A program made the translations under genes and the position numbers. From Clostridium sp. CAG:343 (GTDB taxonomy: Bacteria; Bacillota; Clostridia; TANB77; CAG-508), in contig FR888061.1 in NCBI GenBank assembly GCA_000431335.1, positions 1 to 64,000 on the forward strand: a DNA stretch of 64,000 nucleotides. Reading direction: 5' to 3'. A model generated the notes under the pieces. The model worked only from the letters and a program-made list of their open reading frames with translations. It was not told the DNA's origin and ran no database searches. Of the stretch, positions 1 to 9,364 are shown in pieces (position 1 is the first letter of the stretch; each line of letters opens with the position of its first letter).

Positions 1-45
1 AGCTTGGACACCATAATCATTTCTTACTGAACTGTAACTTAAAAT
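1..45. repeat. End fragment of a MITE-like repeat family (cut by window edge)
   Basis: The first ~45 bases (AGCTTGGACACCATAATCAT, then TTCTTACTGAAC) closely match the right terminus of the hairpin repeat at 44563-45034, which reads AGCTTGGATATCATAATTGT then TTCTTACTGAGT. The rest of this copy lies outside the window. Seen directly by comparing the two ends; family assignment is inferred. Confidence 0.6.
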
Positions 46-82
46 TTGACATTTTTCTAGATTTTTTTCTTTTTCTCTTGCG

Positions 83-116
83 TTACTTTTATATTTAATG
101 TAGAATATAAAAGTAA
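83..116. promoter_or_regulatory. 13-bp-arm inverted repeat upstream of the 154 gene
   Basis: TTACTTTTATATT (83-95) and AATATAAAAGTAA (104-116) are perfect inverted copies around an 8-base loop, about 25 bases before the ribosome binding site of the next gene. It could be an operator or a leader hairpin. It is not followed by a clean T-run, so a terminator is less likely. No regulator is identified. Confidence 0.4.
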
Positions 117-153
117 GTTTTATATACCCTGGTACTTTAAAGGAGGTTTTTCC

Positions 154-360
154 ATGTTTGGAGTCTACTGCTCAAATTCCGTCATCCATTTAAAAAATGG
201 TACAGTTATTTACTGCGAAAATCTGGTTTCTGATGTAAGAGAAAAATTGGAAATTTCTAACCATCCAGATGATACACTCCTTCTTTTCCCTTCAACATTA
301 AAGGGAGAATCTATTTCTGTATATATTAAAGACATTTTAAAATGTGAGTATACAGATTAA
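154..360 (+). CDS. Small hypothetical protein, 68 aa
   Basis: A 68-residue soluble protein starts at an ATG preceded by AAAGGAGG with good spacing and is followed by a strong hairpin terminator, so it looks like a monocistronic real gene. It has no signal peptide or membrane segment. The middle holds hydrophobic strand-like stretches (VIHLKNGTVIYCENL, TLLLFPS) that suggest a small beta-rich domain. I do not recognise a family and give no function. Confidence 0.6.
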   Translation: MFGVYCSNSVIHLKNGTVIYCENLVSDVREKLEISNHPDDTLLLFPSTLKGESISVYIKDILKCEYTD

Positions 361-370
361 ACTGGTATCA

Positions 371-402
371 AAAAATATGAGGTATTTTACCTCATATTTT
401 TT
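371..402 (+). terminator. Rho-independent terminator
   Basis: AAATATGAGGTA and TACCTCATATTT form a 12-bp stem with a 3-base loop followed by a T-run. It lies 11 bases after the stop codon at 360. Confidence 0.85.
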
Positions 403-559
403 ATGTATAACAACTATTATTTTCATTTTTAATTTTTTATTCATAAATTTACTTCTCTCTTAATAGTATTATATTAAATCTGTTGTATATTCAAATAGCA
501 ATATTAAACAATAAAAAGTAAAATCTTTATATTTTTTCTTGTCTTTTTTTGTTAAGTTA

Positions 560-590
560 TTGACATTTTTGATAAATAATGTCAAAATAT
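560..590 (+). promoter_or_regulatory. Promoter -35 inside an inverted repeat
   Basis: TTGACA (560-565) is a consensus -35, with a poor -10 candidate (CAAAAT, 583-588) 17 bases downstream. TTGACATT (560-567) and AATGTCAA (578-585) are perfect inverted arms that cover the spacer. A repressor bound here would block the DUF5684 gene. Function is inferred. Confidence 0.45.
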
Positions 591-619
591 AAATATAAAA
601 AATAAAAGGAGGGATTTTT

Positions 620-1135
620 ATGAGTTACAATTATTATTCTAGCTATCCATCAGCTTCAACTTATTCAAAAGCTGCTAGTAGTTCTGCAGGTTTAGATGGC
701 ATTATAGCTGCATTAGGTGCATTCTTTGTTATTCTTTTAATCTTTTGTATCGCTGCTGCTATTTTAACATTAGTTGGACAATGGAAAATGTTTAAGAAAG
801 CAGGTAAAGAAGGTTATATTGCTTTAATTCCTGTTTATCACGTAATTGTAGAAATGCAATTAGGTGGAATGCCAATATATTGGTTCTTCTTAAATTATTG
901 TGCTTTCATTCCACTTGTTGGTTGGATTGCACCATTAGTACTTGCATTCTGGAAAAACATTAAATTAGCTCAAGCTTTTGGAAAAGGTGCTGGAACAGGA
1001 GTTTTATTAACTTTCTTCCCATTTGTAATGTACCCTGTATTAGGTCTTGGTAATGCTAAATATGTTGGTCCACAAACTCAAACAAGAATTACAGTTGAAA
1101 CAGTACCAACAGATAATTCAAATACAGATAAATAA
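620..1135 (+). CDS. DUF5684-type multi-pass membrane protein
   Basis: The 171-aa protein has a Ser/Tyr-rich N-terminus, a long hydrophobic helix (residues ~28-52), and then the hallmark of the DUF5684 family: a Trp-x-x-Phe-x-Lys-Ala-Gly motif (WKMFKKAGKEG, ~55-65) followed by LIPVYH and two or three further membrane segments. It ends in a polar Thr/Asn-rich tail. The start is fixed by AGGAGGG eight bases upstream. The function of the family is unknown; a membrane location is secure. It stands alone between its own promoter and a terminator shared with the convergent cysE. Confidence 0.8.
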   Translation: MSYNYYSSYPSASTYSKAASSSAGLDGIIAALGAFFVILLIFCIAAAILTLVGQWKMFKKAGKEGYIALIPVYHVIVEMQLGGMPIYWFFLNYCAFIPLVGWIAPLVLAFWKNIKLAQAFGKGAGTGVLLTFFPFVMYPVLGLGNAKYVGPQTQTRITVETVPTDNSNTDK

Positions 1136-1138
1136 TAA

Positions 1139-1168
1139 ATAAAAACACCTATCTCAGGTGTTTTTTAT
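1139..1168. terminator. Bidirectional terminator between DUF5684 gene and cysE
   Basis: AAAACACCT and AGGTGTTTT form a 9-bp stem with loop ATCTC, flanked by A and T runs on both sides. It can serve both converging genes. The reconstructed stop codon of cysE (1154-1156) falls inside the loop. Confidence 0.8.
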
Positions 1169-1688
1169 TTTTGCATGATTTATAATTTTATTACATCTCA
1201 CAACAGTAACATTATCTGGTATATTTTTTAACACTGTTGCATTCGCTCCTATTTTTACATTATTTCCTATCTTTATAGGTCCGAAGTACTTTAGCTCCAG
1301 CTCCTACCATCACATTATTTCCTATATCTGGATGTCTTTTATATTTATCTTTTCCAGTTCCTCCCAATGTAGAATTATGATAAATTGTACAATCATTTCC
1401 TATTGTTGCAGTTTCTCCTATTACTATTCCCATTCCATGATCTATAAAAAGTCTTTTTCCTATTATTGCGCCTGGATGAATTTCAATCCCTGTAAAAAAT
1501 CTTCCTATTTGAGATACTAGTCTAGCCAAGAATAATAATTTATGTTTATATAAAAAATGTGCAAATCTATGAAAAACTAATATGTGAAAACCTGGATAAA
1601 GAATAATTACTTCTAATACATTTCTACTAGCAGGGTCTTTCTTCATTATATTTCTTGCATCTTTATACAATTCTATTAAAGTTTTCAA
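1154..1688 (-). CDS. cysE: Serine O-acetyltransferase CysE, read through a CGG +1 frameshift
   Basis: This enzyme makes O-acetylserine from serine and acetyl-CoA for cysteine synthesis. The family is recognised from the left-handed beta-helix hexapeptide repeats and the [20 protein letters not shown] block. The unshifted frame stops early after GAGAKVL. At 1281-1283 an in-frame CGG (CTT CGG A) is followed in the +1 frame by [19 protein letters not shown], the normal ending. Skipping the C gives 177 aa. The likely start is a TTG at 1688, six bases after AGGTG. The N-terminal helical domain is short compared with long CysE forms. One of nine such CGG sites in the window, so I treat it as a working gene rather than a pseudogene. 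Confidence 0.8.
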
Positions 1689-1778
1689 TTTTATCACCTA
1701 CTATAAAATATGCATATTTATGTTTTTTGTTATTTAAGAATTGTTCTTACATCATATTTTTAGTAAATGTTTTAAATT

Positions 1779-3734
1779 TTAAATTAACTTTTCTAATTCT
1801 CTTATTTTGTCTCTAAGCTCTGCTGCTTTCTCAAATTCCATCTCTGTAGCACATTTTAGCATTTCATCTGTTAATTTTGAAATTGTTTCTTTTATATCTT
1901 CAGATTTTTCTAATTTATATTCTACTTCTATATCTTTTACATCTGTAACTTTTATATTGTCGCGGACTGATTTTTTTATTGTCTTTGGTATTATTCCATT
2001 TTTCTTATTATATTCTTCTTGTATTTTTCTTCTCCTATTTGTCTCTGATATAGCTTTTTCCATACTTTCAGTCAATTCATCTGCATACATAATAACAGTT
2101 CCGTCTGTATTTCTAGCAGCACGTCCAATTGTCTGAATTAATGACCTTTCTGAACGTAAAAATCCTTCTTTATCTGCATCAAGTATTGCTACTAAAGATA
2201 CTTCTGGAATATCTAACCCTTCTCTTAATAAATTTATACCTACTAAAACATCAAATTCTCCTAATCTCAAATCTCTTATAATCTTCATTCTTTCTAAAGC
2301 CTTTGTATCAGAATGTATATAATTTACTTTTATATCTAAACTTTTTAAATATTCTGTTAAATCCTCAGCCATTTTCTTTGTTAAAGTCGTAACTAATACT
2401 CTTTCTTTCTTCTCTATTCTTAATCTAATTTGTTCTAGCAAGTCATCAATTTGATTTGTTACTGGTTTTACCTCTATTTTTGGATCTAACAAGCCAGTTG
2501 GTCTAATAATTTGTTCTACTACATTATCTTTACTATGTTCTTTTTCATAATCTGCTGGTGTTGCACTTACGAATACTACTTGATTTATCCTTTCCTCAAA
2601 TTCTTTAAATGTAAGTGGTCTATTATCAAAAGCAGACGGTAACCTAAATCCATAATTAACCAAAGACTCTTTTCTAGCCCTGTCACCATTATACATAGCC
2701 TTTACCTGTGGAATTGTCGCATGTGATTCATCAATTAACAATAAAAAATCTTTTGGGAAATAATCAAATAATGTATATGGTGGACTACCTACTTGCCTAC
2801 CACTTATATGCCTTGAATAATTCTCTATTCCAGAACAAAAACCAGTTTCTTTCATCATTTCAATGTCAAAATTAGTTCTTTCCTCTATTCTTTGTGCCTC
2901 AATTAATTTATTTTGCGACTTGAAATATTTTACTCTTTCTTCCATTTCCTGCTCAATTGTTACAATTGCTCTTTCCATTTTATCTTTTGTTGTAACATAA
3001 TGTGATGCAGGTGAAATTAAAATATGACGCCTTGTACCTATTGGTTTTCCTGTCAAAGCATTTATTTCTACTATTTTTTCTATCTCATCTCCCCAAAATT
3101 CAACTCTTACTGCTGATTCTGATTGATCAGATGGGTATATTTCTACAATATCTCCTTTTGCTCTAAACGTCCCTCTTTTAAAGTCTATTTCATTTCTTGT
3201 ATATTGCATACTAATCAATTTTTTTAATACCTGGTCTCTAGATTTGCTCATACCTGGTCTTAAAGATAACATCATTTCTTGATAATCTATTGGATCCCCT
3301 AAACCATAAATGCAAGAAACAGATGCAACTATTATAACATCTCTTGTTTCAAATAATGATAATGTGGCTGAATGCCTTAATTTATCTATCTCATCGTTAA
3401 TTGAAGAATCTTTTTCAATATACGTATCTGTTGATGGAATGTAACTTTCTGGTTGATAATAATCATAGTATGAGACAAAATACTCAACATTGTTTTCTGG
3501 AAAGAATTCTTTAAATTCTGAATACAGTTGTCCTGCTAAAGTTTTGTTGTGTGCCAAAACCAATGTTGGTCTTTGTACTTTTTGTATTATATTTGCCATT
3601 GTAAAAGTTTTTCCAGAACCTGTAACCCCTAAAAGTGTCTGAAATTTTTTCCCTTCTTTTATTCCTTTTGATAGATATTCTATTGCTTGTGGCTGGTCTC
3701 CTGTTGGCTTGTATTCTGAATGTAGCTTAAACAT
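1779..3734 (-). CDS. uvrB: Excinuclease ABC subunit B
   Basis: UvrB is the helicase-like damage-verification subunit of UvrABC nucleotide excision repair. The 651-aa product has Walker A GVTGSGKT (~36-43), the Tyr-rich beta-hairpin ([13 protein letters not shown], ~91-103) that clamps DNA, a DESH box, the SATPADYE motif, helicase motif VI (QTIGRAARN) and a C-terminal UVR motif that binds UvrA/UvrC. The start at 3734 is chosen because GGAGGAGG lies four bases upstream; a longer frame starting at 3764 has no such site. No uvrA or uvrC is in the window. All in-gene CGG trinucleotides are out of frame. Confidence 0.97.
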   Translation of the reverse strand: MFKLHSEYKPTGDQPQAIEYLSKGIKEGKKFQTLLGVTGSGKTFTMANIIQKVQRPTLVLAHNKTLAGQLYSEFKEFFPENNVEYFVSYYDYYQPESYIPSTDTYIEKDSSINDEIDKLRHSATLSLFETRDVIIVASVSCIYGLGDPIDYQEMMLSLRPGMSKSRDQVLKKLISMQYTRNEIDFKRGTFRAKGDIVEIYPSDQSESAVRVEFWGDEIEKIVEINALTGKPIGTRRHILISPASHYVTTKDKMERAIVTIEQEMEERVKYFKSQNKLIEAQRIEERTNFDIEMMKETGFCSGIENYSRHISGRQVGSPPYTLFDYFPKDFLLLIDESHATIPQVKAMYNGDRARKESLVNYGFRLPSAFDNRPLTFKEFEERINQVVFVSATPADYEKEHSKDNVVEQIIRPTGLLDPKIEVKPVTNQIDDLLEQIRLRIEKKERVLVTTLTKKMAEDLTEYLKSLDIKVNYIHSDTKALERMKIIRDLRLGEFDVLVGINLLREGLDIPEVSLVAILDADKEGFLRSERSLIQTIGRAARNTDGTVIMYADELTESMEKAISETNRRRKIQEEYNKKNGIIPKTIKKSVRDNIKVTDVKDIEVEYKLEKSEDIKETISKLTDEMLKCATEMEFEKAAELRDKIRELEKLI

Positions 3735-3808
3735 ATTTCCTCCTCCATAAAAATGCTTTTTCACAAAATAAATCTCAAACTTGTTTTTTATTAAATAACA
3801 TTTTCGTC

Positions 3809-4549
3809 TTATAGATCGTCTATTGTTTTTTGTTCTCGAATTTCTATATTTTCTCTTATGTTTTCTCTTACATCTTCTGTAATTGTTTCTACTAAATCCA
3901 TAATAAACTGCTTTATATTTCCTTGATATGGATCTGTTTCAATAGTTGTATACTTTTTTGCTCCTTCCTTTATCACTTCTTTTTCAGCTTCCATACATTC
4001 ATTAAATAATTTTACATTTTTCCTATTAACTAAACGTCCTTCTTTTCCTTTTCTATGTACACTTAGTTCTGGTGATGTAACAAAACCATATGTTAGCGGT
4101 TTGTATTTTTTCATAAATTCACTATTAAACATTTGCTTTAATAAAACCGCATCTTGATTTGGAATAGAACCATCATTTACCGAAAAATCAATCCAAGGAA
4201 GCCTATCCAACATTCCCCTGTCATAAATAACAACTCTTGGAGTATTATCACTCATATCTTCGCTAAGATTTTTAATTAACTCACTATACATCCAAATATT
4301 ATATTCTTCAAGATCTTTATTTTCAATTGGATTGTACTCTGCTGTTTCCGCTCTTTTTTGTACTGGAATCCCATTCTTTGTTAATAATTTTGTTATATTA
4401 TTTAGTAATGTTGTTTTTCCACTTTTTGCGGTTCCAATAAGTTCTATAAATATTGGTTCTTTATTTTTTGATATGTTCTCTTTAATGTAATTCAAATTAG
4501 TTTCTATATTATTTGCTTGATTATTAATTTTTTCAATTTGCTCTTTCAT
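3809..4549 (-). CDS. P-loop NTPase, deoxynucleoside/thymidylate-kinase-like
   Basis: The 246-aa protein carries a Walker A motif GTAKSGKTT (residues 39-47) after a charged N-terminal helix, and a kinase-like [10 protein letters not shown] motif. This resembles the DRx region of thymidylate and deoxynucleoside kinases, and the length fits a single P-loop kinase domain. The substrate cannot be read from the sequence. The ATG follows AGGAGG. It lies 9 bases downstream of the HD-hydrolase gene and is probably co-transcribed, which suggests a shared nucleotide-related role (inference). Confidence 0.65.
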   Translation of the reverse strand: MKEQIEKINNQANNIETNLNYIKENISKNKEPIFIELIGTAKSGKTTLLNNITKLLTKNGIPVQKRAETAEYNPIENKDLEEYNIWMYSELIKNLSEDMSDNTPRVVIYDRGMLDRLPWIDFSVNDGSIPNQDAVLLKQMFNSEFMKKYKPLTYGFVTSPELSVHRKGKEGRLVNRKNVKLFNECMEAEKEVIKEGAKKYTTIETDPYQGNIKQFIMDLVETITEDVRENIRENIEIREQKTIDDL

Positions 4550-4558
4550 TTTTTCCTC

Positions 4559-5113
4559 CTAAAAAAGTTTTTCTAATATTTTTTTATATCTTTCAAATAA
4601 TATTTCTCTTTCATTTGTATTCATTAATACCGCTTTATACATATTTGTATAATACCATTTTTGCTCTTCTTTAGGTTTGTTAAAGTTCTCCCAAATTTTT
4701 TCTCCTTGTTCTTTATATAAATTATATAAAGTTTCTAAATTATTTATCTTATCTGCACATTCTACTAATTTTCCTTCTATACTTGCTGTTTTAATCTTAT
4801 CAATTGCTTTAATTTTTCTTTCTTTCCATGGTAATGATTTGTCTTCTGATACTTCTTCAACAATTTTTGAAATATCTTTTCCAAATTCTATTTCTATATC
4901 CGCTAAAGAATATTTAGAATCTTCTACAACATCATGTAAAAGTCCTGCTATTACACAATTTGTATTTGCACCTGCTCTTTGTAAAATCATTCCCACAGTA
5001 AAAGGATGAAATATCATATCTACATTTTTTTCGCTTTTTCTTTTTTGCCCAGTATGAGCTTTAGTCGCAAAATATATTGCATAATCTATTAATTCTAATT
5101 CACCTTTTTTCAT
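4559..5113 (-). CDS. HD-domain phosphohydrolase, RelA/SpoT-hydrolase-like (MESH1 type)
   Basis: The 184-aa protein is a single HD domain: FHPFTVG (~35-41), the metal-binding LLHDVVEDS (~58-66), and ECADKINNLETL further on. This order matches the ppGpp-hydrolase half of RelA/SpoT proteins and small alarmone hydrolases. No synthetase domain is present. I chose the start at 5113 because GGGGGAAG lies just upstream. A longer frame from 5170 has no ribosome site, would begin almost at the predicted transcription start, and would contain an in-frame CGG. Substrate (ppGpp or another nucleotide) is inferred. Confidence 0.75.
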   Translation of the reverse strand: MKKGELELIDYAIYFATKAHTGQKRKSEKNVDMIFHPFTVGMILQRAGANTNCVIAGLLHDVVEDSKYSLADIEIEFGKDISKIVEEVSEDKSLPWKERKIKAIDKIKTASIEGKLVECADKINNLETLYNLYKEQGEKIWENFNKPKEEQKWYYTNMYKAVLMNTNEREILFERYKKILEKLF

Positions 5114-5183
5114 TTTCTTCCCCCTATAATAATTTATATTTTTGTAAAACCGCCTCTTTAGCACTTTCATATCAAAATCCGTT

Positions 5184-5194
5184 TAATTATATCA
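5184..5194 (-). promoter_or_regulatory. Extended -10 promoter of HD hydrolase/P-loop operon
   Basis: TGATATAAT on the minus strand (TATAAT at 5186-5191) is a consensus extended -10, about 70 bases before the 5113 start codon. No good -35 is visible, as allowed for extended -10 promoters. Confidence 0.55.
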
Positions 5195-5294
5195 TATTTT
5201 CTAAAAAATAACTGTTTTTGTATAAATTTAATGATTTTTCTGACAACAAAAATATTATTATCGTCTACTTTTCGCTAACCTCTATTATACCTTT

Positions 5295-6106
5295 CTAATA
5301 TCTTATACTTCTATAAATTATTTTTGCCATCATTTTATAAATCGAATCATTTAAAGGATAACATCTATGTAATCTATATAAATCTAAATCTTTACTTTTA
5401 TTAATTTTATTATCTGTCAGATTTTGAATATATCCCTCTTTTTTTAAATTTTCTATTTGTTCTTCTTTATATAATCCATATGGATATGTAAAAATTTTCA
5501 AATTAGTCTTTCCTAATTTTTCTTCTATTTTATTATAAGATTCATTTACATTACTTACTGCTGTTTCTGTATCCAAATTCGTAAATTCTGGATGATTCAT
5601 GCTATGAGAAGCTATTGTTACAAGTCCACTATCCTGCATTTGTTTTGCCTCATCCCAGGTAATTACTCCTTCTTGTTCCATATTGTCTATTATGATAAAC
5701 ATTGTAAATGGAATATTATATTTTTTTGCAATTGGATAGGCATTTTCATATACTCCTTCATATCCATCATCAAATGTCACTATACATGATTTTTTATATA
5801 ATTGTTCTTCCCCATTTTTATATTTAGCCAAATCTTCATAAGTTATAAAATGATATCCTACTGCTTGTAATCCTTGTATTTGATTTTCAAATACATTCTT
5901 TGTTGTTTGCATATAATCATATTTTATTTCTGAACTATCGTTTACAATATTGTGATATACAAAAATAGGAATTTCAAGATTTTTTTCTCCTATATAATAT
6001 TGATTGTTTACAGTTATTCTGTCATAACAAACAATACCTATTATTCCAATTATTATTACAACAATTATTCCTACTAAAATATTTTTTTATTCGCCTTAAT
6101 ATTCAT
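5295..6106 (-). CDS. Membrane-anchored polysaccharide deacetylase, frame broken in an A7 run
   Basis: A NodB-type deacetylase that would remove acetyl groups from a cell-wall or exopolysaccharide. The motifs are VTFDDGYEG (metal-binding Asp pair), ASHSMNHPEF (His pair) and FTYPYGLY. The uninterrupted frame begins only at 5912, inside the domain, but the same frame continues upstream through IPIFVYHNIV and a hydrophobic anchor. An ATG at 6106 with AGGGG nine bases before it encodes MNIKANKK in another frame. The two frames join if the A-run at ~6082-6088 had eight As instead of seven. This differs from the CGG sites: it could be a homopolymer indel, transcript slippage or a -1 shift. With one extra A the product is 270 aa. 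Confidence 0.65.
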
Positions 6107-6136
6107 CTTTGTTTTCCCCTTTTTTCAATTTTCTCT

Positions 6137-6147
6137 ATTATATCACA
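6137..6147 (-). promoter_or_regulatory. Extended -10 promoter of the deacetylase
   Basis: TGATATAAT on the minus strand (TATAAT at 6137-6142) lies about 30 bases before the proposed ATG at 6106. This supports the upstream start over the internal ATG at 5912. Confidence 0.5.
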
Positions 6148-6284
6148 TATTAATTAAATATAATATTTTTGTTATAAATTTTATTTAATTTTTCATTTTT
6201 ACTAGACACTATCTAAGCTTTGTGTTATCATATTATATGAAACAAAAGATATGAAATATTATTATTTCAGATGGAGGTAGAAAA

Positions 6285-6722
6285 ATGTCAAAAATTAAAA
6301 ATTTAAAATTTATAATAATATTATTTGTTACTATTTTAGCATTTGGATTTAGTTCTTGTTATGCTGTTGATTTAGATTTATCAGAGGATTTAACTACAAA
6401 TGATTTTTCAAATAATAGTACATCAAATACTTCAAGTAATACAACAAATAATTCTTTTGATGATAATACTACTTTTGGTTCGAATTCAAATAGCAATAAT
6501 ACAAATACTAATACATCAAATTCAAATAATAATTCTTCAAATTCTTACTCTAATACAAACACATCAAACACTTCTGGAAGTAGTACTTCTTCAGCAACTG
6601 TAACTAATTCTCTACCAGAAAGTAATTTGGGATTATCAAAAATTCTTAACATTCTTTTAATAGTTATTGGTATATTATTAATATTACTTGCTATTGCAAT
6701 TTTAATTCGTTTAAAAAAATAA
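6285..6722 (+). CDS. Secreted low-complexity Ser/Asn/Thr protein with C-terminal membrane anchor
   Basis: The 145-aa protein has a signal peptide (residues ~1-28, ending near SSCYAVD). A ~75-residue stretch made almost only of Ser, Asn and Thr follows, and then a C-terminal membrane helix (LNILLIVIGILLILLAIAIL, ~120-140) with a short basic tail. This is the plan of a surface stalk tethered by its C-terminus. The ATG follows GGAGG. I do not recognise a family. The next gene has a similar plan (signal, Asn-rich linker, C-terminal helix), so the two may be a related pair of envelope proteins. Confidence 0.65.
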   Translation: MSKIKNLKFIIILFVTILAFGFSSCYAVDLDLSEDLTTNDFSNNSTSNTSSNTTNNSFDDNTTFGSNSNSNNTNTNTSNSNNNSSNSYSNTNTSNTSGSSTSSATVTNSLPESNLGLSKILNILLIVIGILLILLAIAILIRLKK

Positions 6723-6726
6723 AAAC

Positions 6727-6760
6727 AAATTGCCAAATTATAAATGGCAATTTATTTTTT
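6727..6760 (+). terminator. Rho-independent terminator
   Basis: AAATTGCCA (6727-6735) pairs with TGGCAATTT (6745-6753), followed by a T-rich run. It separates the two secreted-protein genes. Confidence 0.75.
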
Positions 6761-6872
6761 TGCATTTTTTGTATGTATATTTTGTCCATTTTTTTTAATA
6801 CTATTAATAGAATTTATCTTTCATAGAAATATGAAAAATATCTATTTCGAATTTTTGATAGGAGGATTTTTT

Positions 6873-7280
6873 ATGCATAAAAAATTATTTATAAGTTTTG
6901 CAATTCTTATATCTTTGATTTTTTCTTTTACTATTTGTTTTGCAAATGATGGTGGAAATATGGTTAAAGATGCTGCTGATAATGTAAGAAATGCTGTCGG
7001 TGGTGTTGAAAACACAGTAGAAAATGTTGCAAATAATGTTGGTAATAACATGAAAAATAACAATCATAATAATCAACAAAATACTTCAACAAATAACCTA
7101 AAACCAAATGATTATAATGCTACTAGAACATCTACTGGTACAACATCTAATACTTTTATGGGTATGAATGCTACTGCTTGGACATGGCTTATTATTGGGA
7201 TTGTAGCTATTGCTATAGTTGCTCTAGTTTGGTATTATGCAATGCAAACACGTTCTTCAGATTATAATGATAGAGATTAA
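6873..7280 (+). CDS. Secreted/membrane protein with C-terminal anchor
   Basis: The 135-aa protein has a signal peptide (~1-23, ending FANDGG), an amphipathic region (VKDAADNVRNAVGGVENTVE), an Asn/Gln-rich linker and a C-terminal membrane helix (WLIIGIVAIAIVALVWYYAM). The ATG at 6873 lies six bases after AGGAGGA; an in-frame extension up to 6744 overlaps the previous terminator and has no ribosome site. The family is unknown. A terminator follows immediately. Confidence 0.65.
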   Translation: MHKKLFISFAILISLIFSFTICFANDGGNMVKDAADNVRNAVGGVENTVENVANNVGNNMKNNNHNNQQNTSTNNLKPNDYNATRTSTGTTSNTFMGMNATAWTWLIIGIVAIAIVALVWYYAMQTRSSDYNDRD

Positions 7281-7290
7281 TTTTACTTAT

Positions 7291-7340
7291 GCACTTTAAA
7301 ATATTTATTTAATTAATATTTTAAAGTGCATTATTTTTTT
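7291..7340 (+). terminator. Rho-independent terminator
   Basis: GCACTTTAAAATATT (7291-7305) is a perfect 15-bp inverted match to AATATTTTAAAGTGC (7315-7329), followed by a T-run. Confidence 0.85.
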
Positions 7341-7391
7341 ATTTATGTTATAATGTTTAATATAAAAATATTTTAAAAATGAGGTATATTT

Positions 7392-7847
7392 ATGAATATA
7401 AAAACAATTGCTAAAAATCCCACTGCTTACCATAATTATATAATTGAAGATAAAATAGAAACTGGAATAGTACTCTCTGGTACAGAAATTAAATCAATAA
7501 GAAACGGTAAAATTAATTTAAAAGATACATATGCTCAAATAAAAAATGGAGAAATCTTTGTAATCGGAATGCACATTAGTCCTTATGAACATGGCAATAT
7601 ATTTAATAAAGATCCCTTACGTAATAGAAAACTTTTATTAAATAAACGTGAAATTAATAAGATTATTGGTTTGGCAACAAAAAAAGGATATTCTTTAATC
7701 CCTCTTAGCTTATATTTTAAAGGCAGTTTAGTAAAACTCGAACTTGGTATTGGCAAAGGGAAAAAATTATATGATAAAAGACAGGACATAGCAAAAAAAG
7801 ATGCTCAAAAACAAATCGCTTATAATCTAAAAAACAAACAATATTAA
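7392..7847 (+). CDS. smpB: SsrA-binding protein SmpB
   Basis: SmpB binds tmRNA and delivers it to stalled ribosomes in trans-translation. The 151-aa product has the family signatures [38 protein letters not shown] and the basic C-terminal tail beginning [19 protein letters not shown] that mimics mRNA in the decoding channel. Length is normal. Its two CGG trinucleotides are out of frame. No tmRNA gene is visible nearby. Ribosome rescue may matter if CGG codons stall translation here (inference). Confidence 0.96.
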   Translation: MNIKTIAKNPTAYHNYIIEDKIETGIVLSGTEIKSIRNGKINLKDTYAQIKNGEIFVIGMHISPYEHGNIFNKDPLRNRKLLLNKREINKIIGLATKKGYSLIPLSLYFKGSLVKLELGIGKGKKLYDKRQDIAKKDAQKQIAYNLKNKQY

Positions 7848-7850
7848 ATT

Positions 7851-7899
7851 TAAAAGAGAAAACTAATTATATTTTTATAATATTAGTTTTCTCTTTTTA
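7851..7899. terminator. Bidirectional terminator between smpB and fba
   Basis: AAAAGAGAAAACTAAT and ATTAGTTTTCTCTTTT form a long stem between the two convergent genes, flanked by A and T runs that suit termination from either side. Confidence 0.85.
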
Positions 7900-7907
7900 A
7901 TTATATC

Positions 7908-8837
7908 TTATATTTTATTACTTGAACCAAAAACGTCTATCATTTTATGTTTTACTGTTTCTTTTATTAATTCTCTCGCTGGTCCTAAATATTTTCTTGG
8001 ATCAAAAACATTTGGTTCTTCTGTAAATTCTTTTCTAATTCCTGCTGTCATAGCTAATCTTAAATCTGTATCTACATTAATTTTTGATACTCCACTTTTA
8101 CTAGCTTCATGTAAAATTTCATCAGGTACTCCTTTTGCTCCAGGAATGTCTCCACCATATTTATTACACATTTCTACTAATTCTGGAATTACAGTAGATG
8201 CTCCATGCAATACAATTGGTGTATTAGGTATTCTTTCTTTAATTTCTTTTAAAATGTCAAATCTTAATTTTGCTTCTCCTTTAAATTTATATGCTCCGTG
8301 ACTTGTTCCTATAGCTATTGCTAAGGAATCACATCCTGTTCTTCTTACAAATTCTTCAGCTTGAGCTGGGTCTGTATACATTGCATCATTAGTTGCAACA
8401 TTTACGTCATCTTCAATTCCTGCTAATTTTCCAAGTTCTGCTTCTACAACAACTCCTTTACTATGAGCATAATCTACAACTTTTTTTGTTAATGCTACAT
8501 TTTCTTCAAAATCATATTTTGATCCATCAATCATAACAGATGTAAAACCATTATCTATACACATTTTTGCTGTTTCAAAATCTGGTCCATGGTCTAAATG
8601 AATTGCAATTGGAACTTCTGGATGTTCTTCTACTGCTGCTTGTACCATTTTCATTAAATATCCTATTCTTGCATATTTAATAGCACTTGATGAAGCTTGT
8701 AAAATAACAGGTGATTTACTTTCTGCTGCCGCATCTACAATTCCTTGTATAATCTCCATATTATTTACATTAAATGCTCCTATTGCAAAACCTTCTTCCA
8801 TTGATTTTTTAAACATTTCTTTTGTTGTTACTAACAT
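7908..8837 (-). CDS. fba: Class II fructose-1,6-bisphosphate aldolase
   Basis: This zinc enzyme cleaves fructose 1,6-bisphosphate to DHAP and glyceraldehyde 3-phosphate in glycolysis. The 309-aa protein shows AFNVNNMEI near the N-terminus, the catalytic and metal-binding HLDHGPD, EAELGKLAG, and HGASTVIPE with the NVDTDLR phosphate loop. The start at 8837 follows GGAGGG; a 30-residue extension upstream has no ribosome site. It stands alone on the minus strand. Confidence 0.96.
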   Translation of the reverse strand: MLVTTKEMFKKSMEEGFAIGAFNVNNMEIIQGIVDAAAESKSPVILQASSSAIKYARIGYLMKMVQAAVEEHPEVPIAIHLDHGPDFETAKMCIDNGFTSVMIDGSKYDFEENVALTKKVVDYAHSKGVVVEAELGKLAGIEDDVNVATNDAMYTDPAQAEEFVRRTGCDSLAIAIGTSHGAYKFKGEAKLRFDILKEIKERIPNTPIVLHGASTVIPELVEMCNKYGGDIPGAKGVPDEILHEASKSGVSKINVDTDLRLAMTAGIRKEFTEEPNVFDPRKYLGPARELIKETVKHKMIDVFGSSNKI

Positions 8838-8954
8838 AATTATCCCTCCATTTTGGCTAATTGCCTTTTGTTTTTCTTTTGATATTTTATTTCTATTTTT
8901 TTTATATGTCAAGTCATTTTTACTCAAGTTTTGGTTTTTATAATTTTTATTACA

Positions 8955-9006
8955 AGTTCAGAAAACTTTCTTATAATATAAAAAGATATAAAGTTTTCAC
9001 TGAACA
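8955..9006 (-). terminator. Possible terminator hairpin after DUF1540 gene
   Basis: GTTCAG and AAACTTT pair with AAAGTTTT and CTGAAC in a broken stem with an AT-rich loop; the following T-run is weak. It sits in the otherwise featureless 8838-9071 gap. Confidence 0.4.
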
Positions 9007-9071
9007 ATTCTTATTAACTTTTTTATTTAACAATTTTTAGTTCACTTAATCCTTTATATCTTTTAAATAAT

Positions 9072-9239
9072 TTAATCTTTTATGTGTTTATAACTAGCAC
9101 ACATTGATTCATCTGGTTCTTGTGTATTAATCCTTTCAGTTGGCTCTACTTGAATTTCTTGTAACATACATTTTTCATTTTGTTGATTATTATATTTGCA
9201 ACTAGAAACTGTACAATTTATTTTTTGATTCATTTCCAT
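9072..9239 (-). CDS. DUF1540 small cysteine protein, 55 aa
   Basis: On the minus strand GGAGGTAAAAA precedes an ATG at 9239. It opens a 55-codon frame beginning MEMNQKINCTVSSCKYN and ending CASYKHIKD. Cysteines at 9, 14, 24 and 47, with Tyr after the second, match the DUF1540 pattern of tiny clostridial proteins that probably bind a metal through four Cys. Function is not established. It lies between fba and the interrupted peroxiredoxin. Confidence 0.8.
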   Translation of the reverse strand: MEMNQKINCTVSSCKYNNQQNEKCMLQEIQVEPTERINTQEPDESMCASYKHIKD

Positions 9240-9267
9240 TTTTTACCTCCATGTAAATTAGAGTATT

Positions 9268-9284
9268 TGAACAAAAAATGTTCA
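9268..9284. promoter_or_regulatory. Inverted repeat upstream of the DUF1540 gene
   Basis: TGAACA (9268-9273) and TGTTCA (9279-9284) flank five As, close to a weak minus-strand promoter. It is a possible operator. The spacing does not match the usual Firmicutes LexA box. Confidence 0.35.
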
Positions 9285-9364
9285 TAATATTTATTATGCA
9301 AAAAAATCATTTTTTTATTCAATGAATATTTATGAATTTTATACTTTTTATTTATATTTAAAAA

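Noticed and set aside
5114..5170. Longer N-terminus for the HD hydrolase, including an in-frame CGG
   Set aside because: No ribosome site, start almost at the predicted transcription start, and a strong GGGGGAAG before the ATG at 5113.
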